Shown: piece after piece, positions 28,957 to 36,867 of the stretch
Position numbering within the stretch: position 1 is the stretch's first letter
Layout of the letters: each line of letters opens with the position of its first letter
NCBI RefSeq assembly: GCF_022568795.1
Contig: NZ_JAKZHU010000001.1
Span: 930,001 to 994,000 of the forward strand
Reading direction: 5' to 3'
Source of the DNA: Arsenicicoccus dermatophilus
GTDB lineage: Bacteria; Actinomycetota; Actinomycetes; Actinomycetales; Dermatophilaceae
DNA: 64,000 bases
Notes under the pieces: model-generated
The model's database searches: none
What the model was told of the DNA's origin: nothing
The model's input: the letters and a program-made list of their open reading frames with translations, nothing else
Position numbers and translations under genes: made by a program

Positions 28957-29694
28957 ATGGACGCAGGACGGGCGCGGTTGTTCGGGCGTGCGGCGGGGGT
29001 CGCGGCGAGCGCGGTGGTGGTGGCGGGGGCGGCCCATCTGCTCCAGTCCCGGGCCGAGGCGGGCCCTCGGGTGAGGCTGACCGGTGCCGCGCTGCCCGAG
29101 TGGGTGCTGCCCACCGATCTGCTCTCCTCGGTCGACCAGGCCCACGAGCACACCCGCCTCGCCGACGACCTGGGGCTGCCGATGGTGCTCGACGAGCTGG
29201 ACGCCTGGGCCGCGCTCGGTGTCCTGGCGGCCGCGGTCCGGCTGGTCGACACCGGCAGCCGCACCAGCCTGGTCGTGGACCTGGGGGCGCCGCGCTCGGC
29301 GGTCTCGCGCTGGTGCCGGGCCGTGGGCTTCCCCGTGGCGCGCGAGCTCCCGGCCGAGGCGGGCGGTGCCGACCTGGTCGTCCGGGTGCACCCGGCGCGG
29401 GTGCGCGCCGACGACGTCGACGACCTGCTCGAGCGGGCGTCCGCGGTCCTGCGTCCCGGGGGCGCGGTGGTGACCACGGTGCCGGTCGGTGACGACGGTG
29501 CGGACGGCGCGCTGGGGCGGGCCGACCTGCGCGCCCTGGTCGCCCGGGCCCACGACCTCGGCCTGGTGCTCGTCGGCGACCTCGACGGCGAGCTCGGGCA
29601 CCGGCTGGCGCACCTGGCGCGGGTCGCCCGCGACGGGGGTCCGGACGCGGACGGTCCCTATGCCCTGCTTCGCCTGACCTTCCGGCGGCGGTGA
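28957..29694 (+). CDS. Hypothetical protein with a weak methyltransferase-like fold
   Basis: 245 aa. It starts with a hydrophobic stretch (FGRAAGVAASAVVVAGAAHLL), then a region reminiscent of class I SAM-dependent methyltransferases. SLVVDLGAP is at the SAM-binding strand position and VLRPGGAVVTTVPVG at the post-core strand, but the glycine-rich loop is degenerate. It may be a methyltransferase-fold protein that no longer binds SAM. GAGGAGG precedes ATG. The AlkA-like gene starts immediately after the stop, so the two are probably co-expressed. Confidence 0.6.
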   Translation: MDAGRARLFGRAAGVAASAVVVAGAAHLLQSRAEAGPRVRLTGAALPEWVLPTDLLSSVDQAHEHTRLADDLGLPMVLDELDAWAALGVLAAAVRLVDTGSRTSLVVDLGAPRSAVSRWCRAVGFPVARELPAEAGGADLVVRVHPARVRADDVDDLLERASAVLRPGGAVVTTVPVGDDGADGALGRADLRALVARAHDLGLVLVGDLDGELGHRLAHLARVARDGGPDADGPYALLRLTFRRR

Positions 29695-30591
29695 GTGCGC
29701 CGGATCCGGCTCGACCGCCCCCTGGACCTGGACGCCACCCTGGGGGTCCTGCAGCGGGGTGGAGGGGATCCCACCGGCCGACGTGGAGCCGGTGGCTGGT
29801 GGCGGGCCCTGCGCACCCCGGACGGCCCGGCGACGCTGCACGTGCGCCGGGTCGGCCCGGAGGTCCTCGGCGAGGCCTGGGGGCCGGGCGCGGCCTGGGT
29901 GCTGGACGCCCTGCCTGCCCTCGTCGGTGAGCACGACGACGCCTCCGGCCTCGAACCCGTCCACGACGTGGTGGCCCACGCCGTGCGCAGCGCCCCGGGG
30001 CTGCGGATCGGGCGCACCGGCCTGGTCGTGGAGGCCCTCGTGCCCGCGATCATCGAGCAACGGGTGACCGGGCAGGATGCCTTCGGCGGCTACCGCCGGC
30101 TGGTCCGGTCCCACGGCGAGCCGGCGCCGGGGCCGGGCGCCGACCTGGGGCTGGTGGTGGCCCCCTCGGTCGCGGTATGGCGGCAGCTGCCGTCCTGGGT
30201 CTGGCTGCGGGCGGGTGTGGACGCCGCCCGCTCCGACACCGTCGTACGGGCGCTCGCCGTCGCGCCCCGCCTGGAGGAGATCACCGGGCTCGACCTGCGC
30301 GAGGCCCACCGGCGGCTGCGGACGGTCCCGGGCATCGGGGCGTGGACCGCGGCGGAGGTGCGCCAGCGGGCGCTGGGCGACCCGGACGCCGTGAGCTTCG
30401 GGGACTACCACGTGGCCAAGGACGTGGGGTGGGCGGTGCTGGGTCGCGAGCTGGACGACCACGGGCTGGCAGAGCTGCTGCGCCCGTATGCCGGTCACCG
30501 CCACCGGGTGGTGCGGCTGGTGCTGGCGACGCGGGGCGGGCGGCCCCGGCGGGGTGCCCGGATGGCGCCGCGGACCCACCTGCCTCGTTGA
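29695..30591 (+). CDS. AlkA-like DNA-3-methyladenine glycosylase (HhH-GPD)
   Basis: 298-aa helix-hairpin-helix glycosylase for alkylated bases. The hallmark is LRTVPGIGAWTAAEVRQRALG (HhH, ~217-237) followed by GDYHVAKDVG, where the aspartate is the catalytic residue. The N-terminal ~90 residues look like the divergent beta-sheet domain of AlkA-type enzymes. The GTG start abuts the stop of the preceding gene (TGA-GTG), so translation is probably coupled. It converges with the subtilase gene with only 23 bp between them. Confidence 0.88.
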   Translation: MRRIRLDRPLDLDATLGVLQRGGGDPTGRRGAGGWWRALRTPDGPATLHVRRVGPEVLGEAWGPGAAWVLDALPALVGEHDDASGLEPVHDVVAHAVRSAPGLRIGRTGLVVEALVPAIIEQRVTGQDAFGGYRRLVRSHGEPAPGPGADLGLVVAPSVAVWRQLPSWVWLRAGVDAARSDTVVRALAVAPRLEEITGLDLREAHRRLRTVPGIGAWTAAEVRQRALGDPDAVSFGDYHVAKDVGWAVLGRELDDHGLAELLRPYAGHRHRVVRLVLATRGGRPRRGARMAPRTHLPR

Positions 30592-30614
30592 CGGGCTCGG
30601 GGCGCCACCCGGGA

Positions 30615-33233
30615 TCAGGTGGTGATCACGATGGTGGTCGCGGCCACGGACGTGGGATAGAGCACGTAGCCGAGGTAGCTGCGGCCCGGCTCGAGGCCGT
30701 TCCACACCGCCCACGGCGTCGAGGTCAGGCCCCCCTGCAGCAGCGAGGTGCGCGGGTTGACGGTGAAGGTCGCGACGGCAGGAGCCGGCAGCGGCGTGGT
30801 CGTCACGACATACCGGCTGTGGGTGAAGGTCCCCCTGCTGCCGACGGCGTAGCCCGCGACCCGGTAACGGTAGCTGCCCGGGGTCGGGCTGCTCACGGTG
30901 ACCTGCTCGTGCGCGCCGGTGCCGGCAGAGGACGCCACGTCCGTCCAGGTCCCGGTGGCGTCGAGGACCTGGAGGTAGAGGTCCAGGTCCTCCTCGGGGA
31001 CCCCGTCCACGACGACGCGCAGGTGCGGGGTCCCGGCGGGCACCGTGAAGGTCGGGCCGGTCCACCAGGCGCCGTCGGCCACCTGGGCGGTGCCGGTGAC
31101 GCCCGTGGCCAGGCCGACGGTCGGGGTGAACCGGCCGGCCGTGGGGCTGGCGACCCGCAGCGGCACCCGGCCGCTGCGGCCGCTCGCCCGCAGCTCCCGC
31201 GGCTGCACGAAGCCGGGGCGCGAGACGAGGGGCAGGTGCAGGGTGGGGCCGCTGGTGGGGGTGAGCGTCAGCGTCCCCTTGGCCCAGGAGCCGGGGGTGG
31301 CGCCCGCGGGCTGCAGGGTCACGTCGAGGGGGGCCAGGGCCCCGGCTGCGGCGGCGGTGATGCTCGCGGGGACGGTGACGCGGTAGCCGGCCAGGCTGCC
31401 GCTGACCGTCCAGGTGCCGGGTCGTGTGGCGCGGAAGGTCCGCCGCACGGTGACGGGGCCGCCCTGCCGGGCCACCGCGATGGAGGCGAGGTTGAGGTCG
31501 GTGGCCGCGACCGGGGTGCGCCCGGTGACCGTCCCCTGGGTGGCCGCGAAGCCCGCCAGCTCCTCGGGGGTGACGTCCAGCAGCAGGCCGGGGTCGAGCG
31601 CGTCGACGGGGTTGACGTAGCCCGCTCCCTGGGCGAAGGGGTCGGGGGTGGAGGTGGCCCGCGCGGTGAGCATCAGCGCCGAGCGGATCGCGCTGGTCGT
31701 CCACGCGGGGTCGCCCGCGTGCCGTGCCCGCAGCAGGGCCGTCAGCCCGGACACGTGCGGGGTCGCCATCGAGGTGCCCCACTGGGTCTGCCAGGCGGGG
31801 GCCGCGGTCGGGGACCAGTCCGGAGGCACCGTGGCGGCCACGACCGCGGCCCCCGGCGCGGTCAGGTCCGGCTTCAGCAGCCCGCCCTCGGCGACCGGCG
31901 TGGGCCCGCGACCGGAGAAGCCCTGCACGGCGTACGGCGCGGTGTAGGCCGAGGCGCCCACCGTCGTCACCCAGGGCGCGACGTGGTTGACGCTCCCGGC
32001 GGCCGAGCCCGAGTTCCCCGCCGCCGCGACCACGCTGACGCCGGCGGCGTCGGCCGCGCGGAAGGCCTCGGACACCGGGTCGGTCACCTCGTCGGTGGCC
32101 CCGGAGACCGAGTAGGAGATGACGTCGACCCCGTCGGCGACCGCCTGGTCCACGGCGGCGACCGTGGAGTCGTCCAGGCAGTAGTTGTCGGTGGCGCCGT
32201 CACCGTCGGCATCGGTCCCGGCGAAGTCCCAGCAGACCTTGTAGACCGCGAGGGAGGCACCGGGGGCGATCCCGGCGCTGCGGCCGTAGGCCGAGCCCAT
32301 GTCGGCATCGGCCCCCGCGGCGGTGGAGGCGGTGTGCGAGCCGTGGCCGTCGTTGTCCCGCGGTGACCAGTAGTCCGGGGCGGTGGTGCTGGTCGCGGGG
32401 GACTTCGCGTAGGACGGGTAGTGGGTCGGGAAGGCGCGCGCGGACACGAGCTTCTGGTTGCACAGGGTCGGCTGCCAGGCCTCGGTGACCTGCCCGGGGA
32501 CGGCACCCGTGCAGCTGCCGGTGAAGGTACCGCCGCCGACCTTGGGCACGGTGACGGTCGCGTTGCCGTCGGTGCTCCAGGCCGTCCCGGGCGTGCTGCT
32601 CGCGCTGGTGGCGACGGCGGCGCCGCGGAAGGCCGGGTTCTCCGGCCAGACGCCGGTGTCGAGCACGCCGACGACCACTCCCTGGCCGGCGGTCAGGGGC
32701 GCGGTCGGGGCGGGGGCGACCTGGCTCCACACGCCCGTGGCCCCGGTCAGGCCGAGCGTGTCGGGCGTGCGGTAGACCGCGGCCCGGCGGGCACGGACTG
32801 GCTGCACCCGGGCGACGGCGGGGTCCTTGCGCAGGGCCGTGACCTGGGCGGGGTCCAGCGCGGCGGTGAAGCCGTTCGTGGCGAGCGTGAGCTGCCGGGA
32901 GATCGTCGCGTGCGCCCGGGCGGCGGCGGCGCGCTGGCGGCCCAGCTGGTCGCGGGCGTAGGCCTGGGTGGCGGCGGCGTGGACCTGGAGCCGCTGGCTC
33001 GTGGCGGGCCGGGTGGCGGGCGCGGTGGCGGCGGGGGGCGCGGCCATGGTGACGAGGTAGAACCCGGCGGGGTCCAGGGTCGCGGCCGACGGCGTCGGCG
33101 CGGTCGACCGGGCCGGCTGCGGGCGGGGGCTCGCCTCCGCGGGACCGGGCGTCCCCGGGCCGGCGACGGCGAGCAGCGTGGCGAGGGGGAGCGCGAGGAC
33201 GCTCAGGACACGGCGGGGGGTGGAGGCAGGCAC
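30615..33233 (-). CDS. Secreted subtilisin-like serine protease (S8)
   Basis: 872 aa. GTG 33233 follows CGGAG and starts a signal peptide (VLSVLALPLATLLAVAG). An inhibitor-I9-type propeptide covers ~55-150. The S8 catalytic residues are D192 (GVLDTGVWPENP), H297 (DNDGHGSHTAS) and S488 (WGTSMATPHVSG), with oxyanion Asn 407 (AAAGNSGSA). After ~540 come beta-sandwich domains of the fibronectin/PPC type, ending near VATFTVNP. It is expected to act outside the cell on proteins; substrates are unknown. The motif shared with the FG-GAP and SpoIID units lies 41 nt before the start. Confidence 0.92.
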   Translation of the reverse strand: MPASTPRRVLSVLALPLATLLAVAGPGTPGPAEASPRPQPARSTAPTPSAATLDPAGFYLVTMAAPPAATAPATRPATSQRLQVHAAATQAYARDQLGRQRAAAARAHATISRQLTLATNGFTAALDPAQVTALRKDPAVARVQPVRARRAAVYRTPDTLGLTGATGVWSQVAPAPTAPLTAGQGVVVGVLDTGVWPENPAFRGAAVATSASSTPGTAWSTDGNATVTVPKVGGGTFTGSCTGAVPGQVTEAWQPTLCNQKLVSARAFPTHYPSYAKSPATSTTAPDYWSPRDNDGHGSHTASTAAGADADMGSAYGRSAGIAPGASLAVYKVCWDFAGTDADGDGATDNYCLDDSTVAAVDQAVADGVDVISYSVSGATDEVTDPVSEAFRAADAAGVSVVAAAGNSGSAAGSVNHVAPWVTTVGASAYTAPYAVQGFSGRGPTPVAEGGLLKPDLTAPGAAVVAATVPPDWSPTAAPAWQTQWGTSMATPHVSGLTALLRARHAGDPAWTTSAIRSALMLTARATSTPDPFAQGAGYVNPVDALDPGLLLDVTPEELAGFAATQGTVTGRTPVAATDLNLASIAVARQGGPVTVRRTFRATRPGTWTVSGSLAGYRVTVPASITAAAAGALAPLDVTLQPAGATPGSWAKGTLTLTPTSGPTLHLPLVSRPGFVQPRELRASGRSGRVPLRVASPTAGRFTPTVGLATGVTGTAQVADGAWWTGPTFTVPAGTPHLRVVVDGVPEEDLDLYLQVLDATGTWTDVASSAGTGAHEQVTVSSPTPGSYRYRVAGYAVGSRGTFTHSRYVVTTTPLPAPAVATFTVNPRTSLLQGGLTSTPWAVWNGLEPGRSYLGYVLYPTSVAATTIVITT

Positions 33234-33244
33234 GGGGGCTCCGA

Positions 33245-33285
33245 TCGTGAGTTCACGACGCAGAGTAGTTTTCAACTACTTAAAG
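33245..33285 (-). promoter_or_regulatory. Subtilase upstream region: shared motif copy 3 plus two palindromes
   Basis: Read toward the gene, CTTTAAGTAGT (33275-33285) matches the shared motif. It extends into a perfect palindrome, AGTAGTT-N3-AACTACT (33264-33280). A second palindrome, TCGTGAGTTCACGA (33245-33258), lies between it and the start codon. Confidence 0.5.
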
Positions 33286-33352
33286 TGGCGAAGCGCCCTC
33301 AGGGGTGCACTCGGACGGCGGAGCGGCCCCCGGCGACCTGCCCGACGTATGA

Positions 33353-33392
33353 CGAAGGCCCGTCTCCTGCCGCGGCAGGAGACGGGCCTTCG
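33353..33392. terminator. Ancestral terminator of tRNA-Arg, now cut off by the element
   Basis: A 19-bp perfect stem (33353-33371 with 33374-33392). It lies just beyond the left copy of the tRNA 3' end, in the orientation where the chromosomal tRNA gene would have ended before integration. Confidence 0.8.
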
Positions 33393-33397
33393 GCGCC

Positions 33398-33425
33398 GTG
33401 GCGCCCCCAGTAGGATTCGAACCTA
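33398..33425 (-). repeat. attL: 28-bp core (duplicated tRNA-Arg 3' end)
   Basis: Identical over 28 bp to 43411-43438. It covers the encoded CCA end, the acceptor 3' strand and most of the T-arm of tRNA-Arg. Confidence 0.92.
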
Positions 33426-33578
33426 TGGAATGCGCTCCACGTTGCATGCGCCCCGACCAGGGGATTCATGCTCGTGACCTGCGATGACTTGGACTATAGA
33501 CCTACCCACACGTAGACAGCAATACCCCTGTGTGCAATAGTTCCTTGCACCGAAGTTGCACGATCTGAGGGGATGCGC

Positions 33579-34730
33579 ATGGCAAGGAAGCGGTCCCGCC
33601 GAGCGTTCGGCGCGCTGCGCAAGCTGCCATCCGGCCGATGGCAAGCGAGCTACACCGGGCCGGACCTGACGCGGCACAACGCCCCGGCGACCTTCCAGAC
33701 CAAGGGTGACGCCGAGGCATGGCTCGGGCTTGAGGAGCACCTGGTCAGCCGCCACCACAACTACGGCGACGCATGGGTACCCCCCAAGGCCCGCGCCCAG
33801 CGCGCGAAGGGCACGACCACGCTGCGCGAGTACGCCCCCGGCGTCATCGAGCGACGGCACGTCCGGGGCGAACCCCTGAAGCCCACCACCCGGCGGCTCT
33901 ACACCTGGCACCTCGACCATGTGATCCTGCCGGCCCTCGGCGACCTGCCGCTGCGCTCCATCACCCCCGACGCGGTGACGGCTTGGTACGGCGGGCTTGA
34001 CCCCAAGACGCCCACCCGACGCGCGCATGCCTACAGCCTCCTGCGCACCGTCATGGGCCAGGCCGTCGCTGACGGACTGATCCCGAGCAACCCGTGCCAG
34101 ATCACCGGCGCAGGGCAGACCAGCCGCGCCCGCGAGATCAGCCCGGTTGCGCCCGAGGACGTCGCCCGGCTCGCCGCCGCGATGCCGGACCGACTGCAGG
34201 CCCTCGTGCTGATCTGCGGCTGGTGCGGGCTCCGGTGGGGCGAGGTGGCCGAGCTGCGGCGTCGTGACGTCGACCTGGCCGCCGGCACGATCCGGGTCGA
34301 GCGCGCCGTGACCCGCGTGGATGGGAAGGACATCGTGGGGACCCCGAAGAGCCGGGCCGGCGTGCGCACCGTGCACGTCCCGCCCGTGATGCTCCCGGCC
34401 CTGGCAGCCCACCTCGAGCAGCACGTCCAGCCCCAGCCCGATGCCCTGCTGTTCCCGCGCCCCGGCACCAACGACCACATGCTGCACAAGACGTTCATGA
34501 CGTCGTACTACGCCGCCCGTGAGTCAATCGGCCGGCCCGACCTACGGCTGCACGACCTCCGCCACTCCTCAGCCGTCCTGGCAGCCCAGGCGGGCGCCAC
34601 GCTGGCCGAGCTGATGGCGCGGCTGGGGCACTCCACGCCCACGGCCGCCCTGCGCTACCAGCACGCCGCCCAGGGCCGCGACAAGTGGATCGCGGACAGG
34701 ATGGGAGGGGGGATGCCTGGACGTAGTTGA
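33579..34730 (+). CDS. int: Tyrosine recombinase (satellite integrase)
   Basis: 383-aa phage-type integrase. It has an N-terminal arm-binding region (GALRKLPSGRWQASYTGP), a SAM-like core-binding domain (~80-175) and a catalytic domain with the full set R219 (CGLRWGE), K257, H325/R328 (HDLRHSS), H351 (LGHST) and nucleophile Y360 (ALRYQHA). ATG 33579 has GAGGGG at the right distance; the ATG at 33573 is too close. It faces into the element next to attL, as usual for integrases using a tRNA 3' end. A hairpin terminator follows. Confidence 0.95.
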   Translation: MARKRSRRAFGALRKLPSGRWQASYTGPDLTRHNAPATFQTKGDAEAWLGLEEHLVSRHHNYGDAWVPPKARAQRAKGTTTLREYAPGVIERRHVRGEPLKPTTRRLYTWHLDHVILPALGDLPLRSITPDAVTAWYGGLDPKTPTRRAHAYSLLRTVMGQAVADGLIPSNPCQITGAGQTSRAREISPVAPEDVARLAAAMPDRLQALVLICGWCGLRWGEVAELRRRDVDLAAGTIRVERAVTRVDGKDIVGTPKSRAGVRTVHVPPVMLPALAAHLEQHVQPQPDALLFPRPGTNDHMLHKTFMTSYYAARESIGRPDLRLHDLRHSSAVLAAQAGATLAELMARLGHSTPTAALRYQHAAQGRDKWIADRMGGGMPGRS

Positions 34731-34822
34731 CCAAAACAAGGCAGCAAGTCTACGTTTGGTGGTGACTCGGCAACATGGGGCAGTGCCTGCGCCCCGCCGG
34801 ACTACAACCACATACCTGACTT

Positions 34823-34849
34823 AGCCGCCTCCCAAGCACGGAGGCGGCT
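34823..34849 (+). terminator. Terminator after the integrase gene
   Basis: A 10-bp perfect stem, AGCCGCCTCC with GGAGGCGGCT, 7-nt loop, followed by CGTTGTTA. Confidence 0.75.
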
Positions 34850-34953
34850 CGTTGTTAGCAATTTACGTTACACACAGTGACGACCCCGGTGTCTCTCGCC
34901 AAAGAATCCACCGGGGCCGCCTACCTACTCAGTCACAGAGAGGCGCCACCATC

Positions 34954-35157
34954 ATGCCCCAGAAGGCAACCGCCAGTAAGCCCCGTCCCATGTCGATTCC
35001 CGCAGCCGCAGAGCGGTTGGGCGTGAGCGACAAGACCGTCCGCCGTCTGATCTCCGAGGGCAAGCTGCCTGCGTATCGCATCGGCGCCAAGACGATTCGC
35101 CTCCGCCCCGAAGACGTAGACGCCCTGTTCGTCCCCGTCCCCACCCCGACGGTCTGA
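34954..35157 (+). CDS. Excisionase-like helix-turn-helix protein
   Basis: 67 aa, almost entirely a MerR/excisionase-type winged helix: MSIPAAAERLGVSDKTVRRL, then GKLPAYRIGAKTIRLRPEDVDAL. Such proteins bend attachment-site DNA for excision or act as small regulators. Position right after the integrase supports an excisionase. ATG 34954 is chosen because the domain starts there and GAGAGG lies upstream; the frame is open further 5' without a convincing start. Confidence 0.85.
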   Translation: MPQKATASKPRPMSIPAAAERLGVSDKTVRRLISEGKLPAYRIGAKTIRLRPEDVDALFVPVPTPTV

Positions 35158-35160
35158 CCC

Positions 35161-35430
35161 GTGACGCCCGCAACCCAGCGGGCAGGGGCCACCACGCAGG
35201 CCAGCGCAGAGTACGCCTGGGCGACCAACGTCGCTCGGGCGGCCCTTGCCTACCTCGACGGCAAGCCCCTCGCCCCCACACCCACTCTCGACGCCGACCG
35301 CCACGTCTACCAGGTCGGCTATGACGACGGCTACCTCGCCGGCCTTCGCGACGCCGTAGACGAAGCCCGCGCACGCCGCCTCATCGCAGCAGCGACAGGA
35401 GGTGCACCGTGGCGACGGACGTCCTGGTGA
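35161..35430 (+). CDS. Hypothetical satellite protein
   Basis: 89 aa, starting MTPATQRAGATTQASAEYAW from GTG 35161, 3 bp after the preceding stop. It is alanine-rich and helical, with a YDDGYLAGLRDAVDEARARRLI stretch that may be a short coiled coil. I do not recognise a family. Its end overlaps the next gene by 22 nt. Confidence 0.55.
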   Translation: MTPATQRAGATTQASAEYAWATNVARAALAYLDGKPLAPTPTLDADRHVYQVGYDDGYLAGLRDAVDEARARRLIAAATGGAPWRRTSW

Positions 35431-35636
35431 TCTGCCGCGAGCTCAACGGCCGCGTACCCCTGTTCAGCCCGACCGGGGGAGACGTACACGAGCTCCTGCT
35501 CAGCGCCCGCATCCTATCCGCCGGCAAGGAGCCGTTCCGCACCGTGCGGGCCTCACGCCTCCCCGACGTCATGGCCGTAGCCGAGGTCGAGGGCTGGCGC
35601 GTCGTCGAGTCCAAGGCCAGAAAGGCGGCGGGGTGA
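35409..35636 (+). CDS. Hypothetical satellite protein
   Basis: 75 aa from GTG 35409, which has a strong AGGAGGTG site; this makes the gene likely to be real despite its size. The sequence (MATDVLVICRELNGRVPLFS...) alternates short strands and helices, with no cysteines or membrane segment. The stop overlaps the next GTG start (GTGA). No family recognised. Confidence 0.6.
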   Translation: MATDVLVICRELNGRVPLFSPTGGDVHELLLSARILSAGKEPFRTVRASRLPDVMAVAEVEGWRVVESKARKAAG

Positions 35637-35998
35637 GTGAGCCTGTCGAGCTGTTCTCCAAGCTGCTGCGCCGCAAGGTACGGCCGTTCATCAAGCGCCA
35701 CCAGGCCACGGTCGCCCAGCAGCGCGAGGCGGGCCAGAAGGTGGCACCGCTCCCTCTCGACCTACGGCTGTGGCTTGTCGCGAGTGCCTCGGTCGATGGC
35801 CGGCGCCGAGCCACCTTCGGGCGAGGAGAACTGGCCGAGCTGCTGGACGTGGGTGAGCGCAGCACCCTGCGCAAGGCCATCGACCGAGGCGTCGCTGCGG
35901 GGCTCTACGGGCCCGGCAGCACGTCGATGGAACTCGTCCTATCGGCCGACCTCGTGGCCTTCGACGCCCACCGCTACACCCACGCCACCCGCTCTTAA
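35633..35998 (+). CDS. Probable winged-helix DNA-binding protein beside an iteron array
   Basis: 121 aa from GTG 35633, overlapping the previous stop by GTGA. The basic N-terminus (LLRRKVRPFIKRHQ) precedes a helix-turn-helix-like segment, TFGRGELAELLDVGERSTLR, and a wing-like end (GLYGPGSTSMELVLSADLVAF). Directly after its stop lie three palindromic repeats spaced by 42 and 21 bp. A DNA-binding protein next to phased repeats suggests a replication initiator with its origin, or a regulator with its operators. Sequence alone does not separate these. Confidence 0.65.
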   Translation: MSEPVELFSKLLRRKVRPFIKRHQATVAQQREAGQKVAPLPLDLRLWLVASASVDGRRRATFGRGELAELLDVGERSTLRKAIDRGVAAGLYGPGSTSMELVLSADLVAFDAHRYTHATRS

Positions 35999-35999
35999 A

Positions 36000-36079
36000 G
36001 GGGAACCAGATTCCCCCTTACTACGCAGAAGCGCTCGTAAAGGGGAACCAGATTCCCCTCATGAGGAACCAGATTCCCC
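36000..36079. repeat. Three phased palindromic iterons (candidate origin or operator)
   Basis: GGGGAACCAGATTCCCC occurs at 36000-36016 and 36042-36058, and a variant with GAGG in place of GGGG at 36063-36079. Each is an inverted repeat (GGGGAA-N5-TTCCCC). Start-to-start distances are 42 and 21 bp, i.e. four and two helical turns, so all three face the same side of the helix. Confidence 0.85.
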
Positions 36080-36184
36080 TTTAGCGTTCAAACCCGCAGG
36101 TCAGAGGGCCACGTCTTGATCTATCTACGCACCTTCTCCGAGCGTCACCGCAGCCGAACCACAGACCCCAAGGAGCACCCCGTC

Positions 36185-36439
36185 ATGGCCGTATGGGTCA
36201 CCGACCAAGAGATCGACGCCGCAGTCGACACCTACCTTCGCGTCGTCGCCGAGCAGCCCGACCTCAACCGTCGAGAGCTCATCGCCACCGCCCGCGAACA
36301 GGGCGGCATGTACGCAGACCTCGCACAGATCGCCCTCCGCTGCCTCATCGCCGCAGGCGTCATCACGCGCCACCGGGACGGAGCCTCCTGGCGACACCGC
36401 CTCGCCTCCCACGACGAAAAGCGCGAGGTGACCGCATGA
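36185..36439 (+). CDS. Small helical satellite protein upstream of HNH
   Basis: 84 aa from ATG 36185, which has AAGGAG at 36170-36175; an upstream TTG at 36116 lacks a site. The protein (MAVWVTDQEIDAAVDTYLRV...) is helical and ends in a winged-helix-like QIALRCLIAAGVITRHRDGASW. Its position before HNH-TerL is where a small terminase often sits, but I see no convincing terminase-small homology. The stop overlaps the HNH start (ATGA). Confidence 0.6.
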   Translation: MAVWVTDQEIDAAVDTYLRVVAEQPDLNRRELIATAREQGGMYADLAQIALRCLIAAGVITRHRDGASWRHRLASHDEKREVTA

Positions 36440-36867
36440 CCATGCGTCCGTGCCTGCGCTGCGGTGAGCCCACCGCCGGGAGCCACTGCGAGGAGCACAG
36501 GCCCAAGCACTACCCCAAGGCCCCTGGCCACGAGCGGGGCTACGACTGGGCCTGGGTGAAGCTCAGTCGCCGCGCCCGCCGCCTCTCGCCGCTGTGCGAG
36601 GACTGCGGAGCCACCACCGACCTCACCACCGACCACTCGCCCCGAGCGTGGGAGCGCAAGGCCGCCGGACTGGCGATCCGCCTGGAGGACGTCGCCGTGG
36701 TCTGCCGGTCCTGCAACAGCAAGCGAGGACGAGCCCGACCCGTGACCGAGAGTGACGACCTGGGGGGAGGGGGTCGCTCAGCGCTCGCCCCTCCCCCGGC
36801 GCCCAGGCGCAGGGGCCATCACACTCGCACGCCTGTTCGACTGAATGCCACGGAGGGTGACCAGTGA
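36436..36867 (+). CDS. HNH endonuclease
   Basis: 143 aa. An N-terminal zinc-like CLRCGEPTAGSHCEEH precedes the HNH core: CEDCGATTDLTTDH and VVCRSCNSKRGRAR. HNH proteins beside TerL are required for DNA packaging in HK97-type phages. The gene overlaps TerL by GTGA and the upstream gene by ATGA, so it belongs to the packaging operon. Confidence 0.9.
   Translation: MTMRPCLRCGEPTAGSHCEEHRPKHYPKAPGHERGYDWAWVKLSRRARRLSPLCEDCGATTDLTTDHSPRAWERKAAGLAIRLEDVAVVCRSCNSKRGRARPVTESDDLGGGGRSALAPPPAPRRRGHHTRTPVRLNATEGDQ

Larger units (their letters stand above)
33234..33578. other. Gap between the subtilase and integrase genes
   Basis: It holds the subtilase promoter, the old tRNA terminator, attL and about 150 bp of element DNA. 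The latter has TTGCAC at 33545-33550 and 33556-33561, an inverted copy at 33532-33537, and CACGTAGA at 33509-33516. GTTGCACG and CACGTAGA recur at the right end (43357-43364, 43361-43368), so they are candidate integrase arm sites. Confidence 0.55.

Noticed and set aside
33398-33425. A second tRNA gene at the left end of the element.
   Set aside because: Only the CCA end and T-arm are present; no anticodon or D-arm. It is the duplicated attachment core.
36000-36079. A short CRISPR array.
   Set aside because: Repeats are 17 bp, palindromic, unequally spaced with 4-25 nt between them, and no cas gene is present.
35637-36119. A frame ending in repeated GEPDSP units over the iterons.
   Set aside because: It is a shifted reading of the 121-aa gene and of the iterons; the GTGA-coupled frame is the better gene.
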